NCBI RefSeq assembly: GCF_028551275.1
Contig: NZ_CP117025.1
Span: 3,495,318 to 3,559,317, forward strand
Direction of reading: 5' to 3'
Length of the DNA stretch: 64,000 nucleotides
Origin: Sphingomonas hankookensis
GTDB taxonomy: Bacteria > Pseudomonadota > Alphaproteobacteria > Sphingomonadales > Sphingomonadaceae
In this document: one piece after another, positions 15,680 to 25,127 of the stretch
Numbering within the stretch: the stretch's first letter is position 1
Layout: each line of letters begins with the position of its first letter
Made by a program: the position numbers and the translations under genes
The notes under the pieces: generated by a model
Told to the model about the DNA's origin: nothing
The model's input: only the letters and a program-made list of their open reading frames with translations
Databases searched by the model: none

Positions 15680-17068
15680 GTGAACTCTACACCGACCGAC
15701 ATGATCGTTTCGCCGGACGATGCTGCAGCGCAGCAAGGCTTCTGGAGTACCCCGCACGCCCTTCGCTTGCGGGTATTCGGCATCCTGCTGATCCTCGACC
15801 TGTTGTCGATCGGGATCGGTTTCGCCGTTCCCTGCATCTGGTATCGCTACGACCCGTCGCTGGTCGGCGTCTTCTTCGTGGCGAGCGCGGTCTATGTCGC
15901 GATCGCGTTCAACGGCGGGGCATTCTCGTTCAAGCCGTCGCGGACGTTCATGATCGATACCGGCCCGGCCGTCCGGTCGCTGCTGTTCACCTATGGCACG
16001 CTGTTCCTGATGTCGTACTTCCTGCGGCTGGACCAGACGCTGCCGCGCGGATTGCTGGTGATCGCGATGGCGACCGGGCTGATCCTGCTGTCGGTCCTGC
16101 GCCAGATCGTGGTCGTCTATACCGCGACCCATTTGCGCGACCGGCTGCTGACCCAGTTGCTGATCGTCGACGGCATGCCGATCACCCCGCCCGACGGGTT
16201 CCAGGTGTTCGACGCCCGTGCGCGCGGGCTGCGTCCGAACCTGCGCGATCCGGCGATGCTCAATGCCTTCGGCCTGCTGATCCGGGGATGCGAACGGGTC
16301 GCGATCGCGTGCCGGCCGGAGGATCGCAATAACTGGGCGATGATGCTGAAGGGCGTGAACGTCCGTGGCGAGATCGTCGTCAACGACCTCGAATCCTATG
16401 GCGCGTTCGGCGTGTCGAACGTCGGCGACCTGCCGGCGCTGACGGTCGCGGTCGGGCCGCTGCCCTTGCGCAAGGCGCTGGCGAAGCGGCTGTTCGACCT
16501 TGCCATCTGCGTGCCGGCCCTGATCGCGCTGCTGCCGGGCATCATCCTGATCGCCATCGCGATCAAGCTGGACAGCAAGGGCCCGGTACTGTTCCGCCAG
16601 CGCCGCGTCGGACAGGGCAACGAATTCTTCTACATCCTGAAATTCCGGTCGATGAAAGTCGAGCAGAGCGACCCCGACGGCAAGAAATCGGCCAGCCGCG
16701 ACGACGACCGCATCACCCGGGTCGGCTATTTCATTCGGCGGACGAGCATCGACGAGCTGCCGCAGTTGTTCAACGTGCTGCTGGGCGACATGAGCATCGT
16801 CGGGCCGCGTCCGCACGCGCTCGGCTCGCTGGCCGGGGACAAGCTGTTCTGGGATATCGACGAACGCTATTGGCACCGCCATGCGCTCAAGCCCGGCATC
16901 ACCGGCCTGGCGCAGGTCCGCGGTTTCCGGGGCGCGACGACCGAGACGACCGACCTGACCCAGCGGTTGCAGGCGGACCTCGAATATATCTCCAAATGGT
17001 CGTTCTGGCGCGATGCCGCGATCCTCGTGCTGACCGTCCGGGTGCTGGTCCACCGCAACACCTTCTGA
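15680..17068 (+). CDS. Undecaprenyl-phosphate glycosylphosphotransferase (exopolysaccharide initiation)
   Basis: 462 aa from a GTG start with an AAGGGG site upstream; ATG at 15701 is the alternative. N-terminal half: about four transmembrane helices (residues 30-160) and a small cytosolic Rossmann-like region, then a fifth helix and the bacterial sugar transferase domain (about 265-460): KRLFDLAICVPALIALL, GPVLFRQRRVGQGNEFFYILKFRSM, RRTSIDELPQLFNVLLGDMSIVGPRP, KPGITGLAQVRGFRG. It moves a sugar-1-phosphate onto undecaprenyl phosphate. Sphingan systems use such an enzyme (SpsB/GelB type). No other glycosyltransferase or Wzx/Wzy gene is adjacent. Confidence 0.92.
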   Translation: MNSTPTDMIVSPDDAAAQQGFWSTPHALRLRVFGILLILDLLSIGIGFAVPCIWYRYDPSLVGVFFVASAVYVAIAFNGGAFSFKPSRTFMIDTGPAVRSLLFTYGTLFLMSYFLRLDQTLPRGLLVIAMATGLILLSVLRQIVVVYTATHLRDRLLTQLLIVDGMPITPPDGFQVFDARARGLRPNLRDPAMLNAFGLLIRGCERVAIACRPEDRNNWAMMLKGVNVRGEIVVNDLESYGAFGVSNVGDLPALTVAVGPLPLRKALAKRLFDLAICVPALIALLPGIILIAIAIKLDSKGPVLFRQRRVGQGNEFFYILKFRSMKVEQSDPDGKKSASRDDDRITRVGYFIRRTSIDELPQLFNVLLGDMSIVGPRPHALGSLAGDKLFWDIDERYWHRHALKPGITGLAQVRGFRGATTETTDLTQRLQADLEYISKWSFWRDAAILVLTVRVLVHRNTF

Positions 17069-17081
17069 CCGGTCGGACCGG

Positions 17082-17642
17082 TCAGTCGGGGCGACGCCCC
17101 GGCCGGCGCAGGATCAGGTACAGCGCCCCCTGCCCGCCATGGCGGATATGCGCGCCGCGGATCGATGCCACCCGGTCGGCATAGGGACCGGCGATGATCC
17201 AGTCGTGCACCGCCGCCCGGATCGCGCCGCGCGCATGCGGGCGTTCCGATTCGGCGCGGGGCGGCTTGCCGGTCACCAGCAGCAGCACCCGGTCGCCGCG
17301 CTGGATCGCGCGCGCCAGCCCCTGGTCGAGCAGCGCATGCGCCGATGCCAGCGTATGGCCGTGCAGGTCGAGCGTCGAATCGGGGCTGACCAGCCCGCGC
17401 GCGAGCTTCCGGTCCCACCCTGCGTCGAGCGTCGGTCCGGGGATGCGCGCCTTGGCCGGGGCCGGCGGGGGGACGCAGGCGCAGGCGCGGACCGGCTTGG
17501 GCGCCGGCACGCCATGCTTCTCCAGCCGTTCGAGCGGCGGCGGCGCGGAGGGCCTCGCGCGGGCGGCGTGGAGCGGCTTTACCGCCGCGACCACCCGCGC
17601 CCATAGCGCCGCCTCGCCCGGATCAAGGCGTCGCCCGGCCAC
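17082..17642 (-). CDS. Smr/MutS2 C-terminal domain protein
   Basis: 186 aa, GTG start. N-terminal half is a basic, Pro/Ala-rich unstructured region (1-70); the Smr domain spans about 85-185 with STLDLHGHTLASAHALLDQGL, VLLLVTGKPPRAE and the end GQGALYLILRRPG. Smr domains are nucleases or nucleic-acid binders; the LDLHG motif carrying the proposed active residues is intact, whereas the usual TGKGxH motif reads TGKPP. It overlaps the end of mltA by 20 bases, so the pair is coupled. Its DNA or RNA target is unknown. Confidence 0.88.
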   Translation of the reverse strand: MAGRRLDPGEAALWARVVAAVKPLHAARARPSAPPPLERLEKHGVPAPKPVRACACVPPPAPAKARIPGPTLDAGWDRKLARGLVSPDSTLDLHGHTLASAHALLDQGLARAIQRGDRVLLLVTGKPPRAESERPHARGAIRAAVHDWIIAGPYADRVASIRGAHIRHGGQGALYLILRRPGRRPD

Positions 17643-18909
17643 CCGCGATCCGTGCGACGGTGCCGATCGGCAACAGGAGGAAGGCGGTGCCGCGCGCGCT
17701 CATGCCGCCGGCGATCGCCCGCGCTTCGTCGCCCGCACCCCAGAAGGTGTCGAAGCGGTTCGTGCCTTTGATCGCGCCGCCGGTATCCTGCGCCACCCAC
17801 AACCCGCTGGCGTCGGTGCGGTCCATCGACAGGAAGACCGGCGCGCCCAAGGGCACGAAGCGTATGTCCGCCGCGACGCTGGCATTGCCGGTGACGGGCA
17901 GGCCCATGGCGCCCAGCGGCCCCGGCCCGGTCAGTTCGCGGAAGAAGACGAAGCTCTTGTTCTCGCGCATGATCGCGCGGCCCTGTTCGGGATTGGCGCG
18001 CAGCCATGCCATCAGCCCCTGCATCGACGCCTGCCCCAGCTGGACCAGCCCGCGGTCGCGCATCAACTTGCCGATGCCGGTATATTCCCGGCCATTCTGC
18101 CCGGCATAGCCAATGCGCATGACGCCGCCATCGGGCAGCCGCAACCGGCCCGATCCTTGTACCTGCAGGAAGAACATCTCGACCGGATCGGCCGCCCACG
18201 CGATCTCCAGCCCGCGTCCGGCCAAGGCGCCTTGCTCGATCGCGGTCCGGTCGAAATAGGGAACGAAGGCGGTGCCATCGACCCGCCCGCGAATGCGCTT
18301 GCCCTTCAGATCGGGCGAGAACAGGCCGAGGTCGACCTCGACCAGATCGCCCGGCACGCCGTAGATCGGCGTTTCATAGCCGCTGCGCCGGGTACGCGAT
18401 CCATGGATTTCGGGTTCGTAATAGCCGGTGGCGAAGGCCTTGCCGTCGCCGACCTGCGCGGTTTCGAACCAGCGCGCGAAAAAGGCGCGCGCACCGCCCG
18501 AGGGAACGCCGCGCGCCGCGTCGCATGCCGGCTGCCAGTCGACCGGGCGGGTCAGGCCGGTCGGGTCGGCGCGGCGCACGACCGAGGCGCAGCTGATCCG
18601 GAAGGCGGCCACCGCGCGGGCAGCGACATCTTCGGCAATCGGCAGGTCGGCGACCGGCGGTCCGGCGACGACACCGGCCGCCAGCGCGGTCGTCGCGCCA
18701 TCGACGGTGCCGACCCCGGTGATTGGCGGCAGGGGTACCGACGCGGTCGGCTGGCGCACCGGTAGCGGCCGGGTCGGCGTGCCGGGCGACGGATCGACCC
18801 GACCCGGCGCGGGCCGCGACGCCACGCTCTCCGCCCCGCGCGGCACGATCGCGTTCGAACAGCCGGCCAGCAGCAGCGCAGCGAATGCCGCCATCCCCCC
18901 TGTGCGCAT
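17623..18909 (-). CDS. mltA: Membrane-bound lytic murein transglycosylase A
   Basis: 428 aa. Lipoprotein signal with lipobox LLAGC (Cys about 17), a Pro-rich linker to about residue 60, then the MltA barrel domain (about 130-330) with ATGYYEPEIHGSRTRR and FFLQVQGSGRLRLPDGGVMRIGYAGQNGREYTGIG, and the C-terminal 3D domain with the DTGGAIKGTNRFDTFWGAGDEA aspartates. It cleaves glycan strands of peptidoglycan to 1,6-anhydro ends in the outer membrane's inner leaflet. It follows timA by five bases and overlaps smr, forming a minus-strand operon timA-mltA-smr. Confidence 0.96.
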   Translation of the reverse strand: MRTGGMAAFAALLLAGCSNAIVPRGAESVASRPAPGRVDPSPGTPTRPLPVRQPTASVPLPPITGVGTVDGATTALAAGVVAGPPVADLPIAEDVAARAVAAFRISCASVVRRADPTGLTRPVDWQPACDAARGVPSGGARAFFARWFETAQVGDGKAFATGYYEPEIHGSRTRRSGYETPIYGVPGDLVEVDLGLFSPDLKGKRIRGRVDGTAFVPYFDRTAIEQGALAGRGLEIAWAADPVEMFFLQVQGSGRLRLPDGGVMRIGYAGQNGREYTGIGKLMRDRGLVQLGQASMQGLMAWLRANPEQGRAIMRENKSFVFFRELTGPGPLGAMGLPVTGNASVAADIRFVPLGAPVFLSMDRTDASGLWVAQDTGGAIKGTNRFDTFWGAGDEARAIAGGMSARGTAFLLLPIGTVARIAGGRATP

Positions 18910-18914
18910 CGCGA

Positions 18915-19559
18915 TCAGGCTTCGTCGGTGTCGGCAAGCTTCCAGTTCGGGTCACTGCTCTTGAGCACCCGCAGGAACGTCCACACGTCATGCGTCTCGA
19001 CCGCGTCCGACAGCGAGCCGGCGATCATGTTGCCATCGGCATCGCGGGTGACCGCGGCGATATCGGCATCAAAACGGACCGCGACGCGGGCGACCCCGCC
19101 CTCGACCGATGCCTCGGTCACGACCGCGCGCTCGATCGAGACGAGGCGGTTGTCGAGCGTCTGGCCGGCGGCGTTACGCTCGGCGATCGCCTGTCCGAAG
19201 GCTTCGCGCACGTCGCGTTCGGTCAGCCATTCCAGCGTCGCCTCGTCGTCTTTCCAGAAAGCCTCGAGGATCATGCGATAGGCGGACTTGGCCCCTTCGA
19301 TGAACTGCGCGACGTCGAAGCTAGGATCGGCCGCGATCAGCGCGCGCAGGCCGGGTTCGGCACCGCTTTCGACATGGCGCGGACCCAGCACGCGCGCCTC
19401 CGGCGTCACCTCGATCGGGCGGGCGGCCGGCGGCGTGCCGATGCGTTCCTCGGCCGGGCGCGGCAGGGGTTCATGGCCGGTGCGCTTGCCCAACACGGCA
19501 TAGAGCCGCATCGCCAGAAACGCCGCCACCATCGCGAGCAGGACGACAAAAACCAACAT
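18915..19559 (-). CDS. timA: Tim44-like adaptor protein (TimA)
   Basis: 214 aa. An N-terminal membrane helix (MLVFVVLLAMVAAFLAMRLY), a short charged linker, and a Tim44/TimA domain (about 75-210: FDVAQFIEGAKSAYRMILEAFWKDDEATLEWLTERDVREAF ... WTFLRVLKSSDPNWKLADTDEA). The domain resembles the peptide-binding region of mitochondrial Tim44. In alphaproteobacteria such proteins are proposed membrane-side adaptors in protein traffic. It lies divergent from secB, a cytosolic export chaperone, which fits a role at the membrane in export. The chosen start excludes a long upstream frame crossing secB. Confidence 0.88.
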   Translation of the reverse strand: MLVFVVLLAMVAAFLAMRLYAVLGKRTGHEPLPRPAEERIGTPPAARPIEVTPEARVLGPRHVESGAEPGLRALIAADPSFDVAQFIEGAKSAYRMILEAFWKDDEATLEWLTERDVREAFGQAIAERNAAGQTLDNRLVSIERAVVTEASVEGGVARVAVRFDADIAAVTRDADGNMIAGSLSDAVETHDVWTFLRVLKSSDPNWKLADTDEA

Positions 19560-19739
19560 GCCTTCACTTCCTTCCGTCGATCGGACATAGGACCGATCGG
19601 GCGCGGATACAAACGCTGCGGCGGCCATCTGTTTCGCCGGGCGGGTCGACCCGTTGAATCGCGGTCCTGCCGCTGCTAGTCCGCGCCATCTTAACGCGGC
19701 AAGCGCCAAAGCTTTCCGCCGTAGCGGACAGGAACTACC

Positions 19740-20240
19740 ATGGAAGATCAGAACGACGCCACCGGCATCGACGCCTTTGCCAATGGGGACGACAGCCAGC
19801 CGTCGGTCAACGTCATCACCCAGTACGTCAAGGACCTGTCGTTCGAGAATCCGAACGCGCCGGGCGTGTACCAGCTGCCGGGCAGCCCGAAGCTGGACGT
19901 GCAGTTCAACATCGGCGCGAACCAGGTCGGCGACGATGTCCATGAAGTCGTGCTTAAGATCGAGGCCCGGGCCGAGATCGAGGATCAGGTGATGTATCTG
20001 GTCGACCTGTCGTTCGCCGGCCTGTTCGGCCTGCGCAACATTCCCGCCGAGCATCTCCAGCCGTTCCTGCTGGGTGAAGCGCCACGCATCCTGTTCCCCT
20101 TCGCCCGCCGGGTGCTGGCCGATGCGGTGCGCGACGGCGGCTTCCCGCCGCTGATGCTGGAGCCGATCGACTTCGCGCAGCTGTATCTCAGCCAGGCCGA
20201 ACAGCAGGCCGGGATGGGCGAGGTCGCCGGTCACGCCTGA
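19740..20240 (+). CDS. secB: Protein-export chaperone SecB
   Basis: 166 aa. Tetrameric chaperone that keeps precursor proteins unfolded and delivers them to SecA. Family motifs: NVITQYVKDLSFENPNAP at about 24-41, SPKLDVQFNIGANQ, VHEVVLKIEARA, VDLSFAGLFGLRNIP and PRILFPFARRVLADAVRDGGFPPLMLEPIDFAQLY. An AGGAA site lies six bases before the ATG. A weak promoter match, TTGAAT-17-TAGTCC, is at 19654-19682. It is alone on its strand, back to back with timA. Confidence 0.97.
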   Translation: MEDQNDATGIDAFANGDDSQPSVNVITQYVKDLSFENPNAPGVYQLPGSPKLDVQFNIGANQVGDDVHEVVLKIEARAEIEDQVMYLVDLSFAGLFGLRNIPAEHLQPFLLGEAPRILFPFARRVLADAVRDGGFPPLMLEPIDFAQLYLSQAEQQAGMGEVAGHA

Positions 20241-20303
20241 AGTCTTGGCGGCGGGGCTGACGGAAGTCCGATCGGCATTCAGACCCTGACTGCCGCCCGC
20301 TTC

Positions 20304-20391
20304 CGTACCCCCGCGCAGGCGGGGGTCCAGAGCCAGGCAAGACGAAGGCTTGCGTATGTTGCCCTGAATCCCCGCCTGCGCGGGGATACGC
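20304..20391. repeat. Full-length palindromic repeat (type 1) between secB and murJ
   Basis: Left arm CGTACCCCCGCGCAGGCGGG followed by GGTCCAG, a variable 32-base spacer, and right arm CTGAATCCCCGCCTGCGCGG followed by GGATACG. Same architecture as the copy in xseA; the right arm here has two changes from it. Confidence 0.9.
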
Positions 20392-20497
20392 CAAGGGCTA
20401 CTTCGCCGAGGTCTCGACCATGTCCGGGATGATGAACGTCGCGGCCCCTCGATCCAGAACGGCACCGGGAACACTGCATGTCGATCGGCCCTAGGGC

Positions 20498-22078
20498 ATG
20501 AAACTCGCAAAATCGCTGGGATCGGTCGGCGGGCTGACGCTTGCCAGCCGGGTGCTGGCGCTGGTCCGCGATTCGCTGCAGGCGACGTTCGTCGGCGCGG
20601 GCTTCGCGTCGGATGCGTTCCTCGTCGCGTTCCGGCTGCCCAACATGTTCCGCGCGCTGTTCGCCGAAGGGGCGTTCAACGCCGCGTTCGTGCCGCTGTT
20701 CAACAAGAAGGTGGCCGAAGGCGACGAGGCCGCCGAGGGACAGGGGCTCAGCGCCGGCATCGCCTTTGCCCGCGACGTGCTCTCGGTGCTGCTGCCGGTG
20801 CTGATCGCGGCGACGGTGGTCATGCTGATCGCCGCTTGGCCGCTGACCTATTTGTTGTCGGGCGGGTTCAACGATCCGACGCCCGACCAGTTCGCCTATG
20901 CGGTCACGCTGTCGCGGATCACCATTCCCTATCTGTTGCTGATCTCGATCGTGTCCTTGCTGGGCGCGATCCTCAATTCGCTCGATAAATTCTGGGTGAA
21001 TGCCGCCGCCCCGATCCTGCTCAACGTCGCGATGGTCGCAGGGCTGTTGTTCTTCCACGGGCCGGACGCCTATGCGACGGCGCGGGTGCAGGCATGGGCG
21101 GTGACGGCGGGCGGCGCGTTGCAGCTGGGCTGGCTGATGTTCGCCTGCCGCCGCGCGGGCGTGTCGCTCAAACCCCGCCGGCCGCGCATGACCGACGATG
21201 TGCGCGCGATGCTGAAGCTGATCGTGCCCGCCGCCGCCGGGGCGGGGGCGATGCAGTTCAACCTGGTCATATCCACCGCGCTGTCGGGCAAGCTGCTCGA
21301 TGCCGGGTCGATCTCCTACATCTATTATGCCGACCGGCTGAACCAGCTGCCGCTGGGGCTGATCGGAATCGGGCTTGGCACCATCCTGCTCCCCACCATT
21401 TCGCGCCAGTTGAGCCGCAAGGACGATGCGGGCGCGATGGATACGCAGAATCGCGGCATCGAACTGGCGCTGCTGCTGACGCTGCCCGCGACCATCGCGT
21501 TCCTGACCGTCGCCGAACCGATCATCCGCGCGCTGTTCCAGCATGGCGCGTTCGGGCCGGAGGATACGATCCGCTGCGCCCAGTCGCTCGCCGCCTTCTC
21601 GCTGGGACTCCCGGCCTATGTCCTGATCAAGGTGCTGACGCCGGGCTTCTATGCGCGGCAGGATACGCGGACGCCGGTGCGCTTCGCCATGTGGTCGATC
21701 GGGATCAACATCGTGCTGAACCTCGCGTTGATCCCGACCGTCGCCCATATCGGCCCGCCGCTGGCGACCGCCGTTGCCGCATGGGTCAATGTCGCGATGC
21801 TGTACGTCACGCTCAAACGGCGCGGCCATTTCGCGCTGGACCGGCAGCTGACCCATCGCCTGCCGCGCTTCGCCGTCGCCGCGCTGCTGATGGGGGCGGC
21901 GCTGTTCTTTGCCGATACGCTGGTCGCGCCGTGGACGACGGGGGCGGTCGTCACCCGCATCCTCGGCATGGTCGCCCTCGTCGGCGCGGGCGCGATCGTC
22001 TATGGCGTCGCCTGCCTTGCCACCGGAGCGTTCCGGCTGGCCGATCTTCGCGCGCTGCTCCGGCGGCGCGCCGCGTAA
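20498..22078 (+). CDS. murJ: Lipid II flippase MurJ
   Basis: 526 aa, about 14 transmembrane helices. Moves undecaprenyl-linked peptidoglycan precursor across the inner membrane. MOP-superfamily start GSVGGLTLASRVLALVRDSLQATFVGAGFASDAFLVAFRLPNMFRALFAEGAFNAAFVPLF is diagnostic, including the conserved Arg residues of the RDS and RLPN motifs. Later PGFYARQDTRTPVR is also conserved. The start has a poor ribosome site (AGGG nearly touching the ATG). trpS follows 14 bases downstream, probably in one transcript. Confidence 0.96.
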   Translation: MKLAKSLGSVGGLTLASRVLALVRDSLQATFVGAGFASDAFLVAFRLPNMFRALFAEGAFNAAFVPLFNKKVAEGDEAAEGQGLSAGIAFARDVLSVLLPVLIAATVVMLIAAWPLTYLLSGGFNDPTPDQFAYAVTLSRITIPYLLLISIVSLLGAILNSLDKFWVNAAAPILLNVAMVAGLLFFHGPDAYATARVQAWAVTAGGALQLGWLMFACRRAGVSLKPRRPRMTDDVRAMLKLIVPAAAGAGAMQFNLVISTALSGKLLDAGSISYIYYADRLNQLPLGLIGIGLGTILLPTISRQLSRKDDAGAMDTQNRGIELALLLTLPATIAFLTVAEPIIRALFQHGAFGPEDTIRCAQSLAAFSLGLPAYVLIKVLTPGFYARQDTRTPVRFAMWSIGINIVLNLALIPTVAHIGPPLATAVAAWVNVAMLYVTLKRRGHFALDRQLTHRLPRFAVAALLMGAALFFADTLVAPWTTGAVVTRILGMVALVGAGAIVYGVACLATGAFRLADLRALLRRRAA

Positions 22079-22092
22079 CTAGGAACCCTGCA

Positions 22093-23097
22093 ATGCGTGT
22101 CGTCTCCGGCATCCAGACCACCGGCAATCTCCACCTCGGCAATTATCTGGGCGCGATCCGCAACTGGGTGCGGTTGCAGGACCGGATGGGCGCGGACGAT
22201 GTGTGCCTGTTCTTCCTCGCCGACCTCCATGCGCTGACCGTCACGCAGGACCCAAAGGAACTGGCGTCGAACACGATCGAGATGGCGGCGACCTTGCTGG
22301 CGGCGGGAATCGATCCCGACCGTTCGATCCTGTTCAACCAGGCGCGCGTGCCGGCGCATAGCGAGCTGGCCTGGATTCTCGGCGGCACGGCGCGGGTCGG
22401 CTGGCTCAACCGCATGACCCAGTGGAAGGACAAGGCCGGCAAGAACCGCGAAGGTGCCAGCGTCGGGCTGTTCACCTATCCGGTGCTGCAGGCCGCCGAC
22501 ATCTTGGCGTACAAGGCGACGCATGTGCCGGTCGGCGAGGACCAGAAGCAGCATCTGGAGCTGGCGCGCGATATCGCGACCAAGTTCAACCTCGATTTCG
22601 GGGTCGAGCTGTTCCCGCTGCCCGAACCGATGATCCCGGAGGATACGCCGCGGATCATGAGCCTGCGCGATGGTAGCGCCAAGATGTCCAAGTCCGATCC
22701 CTCGGACATGAGCCGCATCAACCTGATCGATTCGGACGAGGCGATCGCGACCAAGTTCCGCAAGGCGAAGACCGACCCCGAACCGCTTCCGTCCGAGGTC
22801 GCGGGGCTGGCGGAACGGCCCGAGGCGCGCAACCTCGTCACCATCTATGCCGCACTGTCGGGACAGACGCCGCAGGACGTGCTCGGGCAGTTCGGCGGAC
22901 AGGGATTCGGCGCGTTCAAGCCGGCGCTGGCCGATCTGGCGGTGGCGAAGCTGGGGCCGATCCGCGACCGGCTGGTCGCGCTGCTCGACGACCGGGTGGC
23001 GGTCGGCGCGACGCTGGCCAAGGGCGCGGCCAGGGCCGAGGCGCTGGCGCGGCCGACGCTGCTGGCGGCGCAGCAGGCGCTCGGCCTGCAAGTCTGA
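22093..23097 (+). CDS. trpS: Tryptophanyl-tRNA synthetase
   Basis: 334 aa, usual length for bacterial TrpRS. Charges tRNA-Trp. Class I signatures are present: the HIGH-equivalent TGNLHLGN at residues 11-18 and KMSKS near 197-201; GVELFPLPEP and MSLRDGSAKMSKSDPSD are typical. The start MRVVSGIQTTGNLHLGNYLGA fits the family with no extension. It follows murJ closely and has a hairpin, overlapping the pgm ribosome site, 43 bases after its stop. Confidence 0.97.
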   Translation: MRVVSGIQTTGNLHLGNYLGAIRNWVRLQDRMGADDVCLFFLADLHALTVTQDPKELASNTIEMAATLLAAGIDPDRSILFNQARVPAHSELAWILGGTARVGWLNRMTQWKDKAGKNREGASVGLFTYPVLQAADILAYKATHVPVGEDQKQHLELARDIATKFNLDFGVELFPLPEPMIPEDTPRIMSLRDGSAKMSKSDPSDMSRINLIDSDEAIATKFRKAKTDPEPLPSEVAGLAERPEARNLVTIYAALSGQTPQDVLGQFGGQGFGAFKPALADLAVAKLGPIRDRLVALLDDRVAVGATLAKGAARAEALARPTLLAAQQALGLQV

Positions 23098-23117
23098 GCC
23101 TGATTTCACTGTCATAG

Positions 23118-24797
<1,680 letters not shown>

Positions 24798-24803
24798 GAA
24801 ATT

Positions 24804-24962
24804 GGGTTCACGCGGAGGCGCGGAGGCGCGGAGGGAGTGCGATCGGGGCACCTCCTCCGCGATCGGGAGATGCTTGCGCTAGCGATAGCCCTAGGGGTGA
24901 GGCTGCTGCCGCGGCAAGGCGCCTGCCCGACGCGCACACGCTCCGCGCCTCCGCGTGAACCC
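24804..24962. repeat. Palindromic element (type 3) with perfect 22-base ends
   Basis: Terminal inverted repeats at 24804-24825 (begins GGGTTCACGCGGAGG) and 24941-24962 (ends CCTCCGCGTGAACCC) are exact complements over 22 bases. The 115 bases between them contain further short palindromes. No reading frame for a transposase. It may be a non-autonomous mobile element or a REP-like structure. Confidence 0.85.
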
Positions 24963-24992
24963 TTCTGCCCCCTTCCCCCGCAATCCGTTCGG

Positions 24993-25097
24993 TTCGAGCA
25001 GCTTCGAGCTTGTCGAGAAGCGTCTGTCGAGAACTTGGTCGTTTGGGGCACCCCCTTCTCGACTTCGGTTCTCAACAGGCTCGAACCTGCGCTCGAA
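24993..25097. repeat. Palindromic element (type 4) rich in TCGAG
   Basis: Imperfect inverted repeat: the left arm TTCGAGCAGCTTCGAGCTTG continues into TCGAGAAGC; the right arm CTTCTCGACTTCGGTTCTCA continues to TGCGCTCGAA. Shares the GAGCTTGTCGA core with the type 2 element at 12886. Confidence 0.75.
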
Positions 25098-25127
25098 GCA
25101 AACGGCAGTGGCGTTGGGTAAGGGGCT

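Larger units (their letters stand above)
24798..25127. other. Repeat-filled gap between pgm and dnaA
   Basis: 330 bases between two convergent genes, no protein gene seen. It is occupied almost completely by two different palindromic elements (24804-24962 and 24993-25097) placed side by side. Confidence 0.8.

Noticed and set aside
20279..21856. 525-codon minus-strand frame opposite murJ
   Set aside because: Low-complexity Arg/Gln-rich antisense of murJ; part of the frame runs through the type 1 repeat.
24804..25097. CRISPR array in the repeat-filled gap
   Set aside because: The repeats are inverted pairs of two different elements, not direct repeats with regular spacers.
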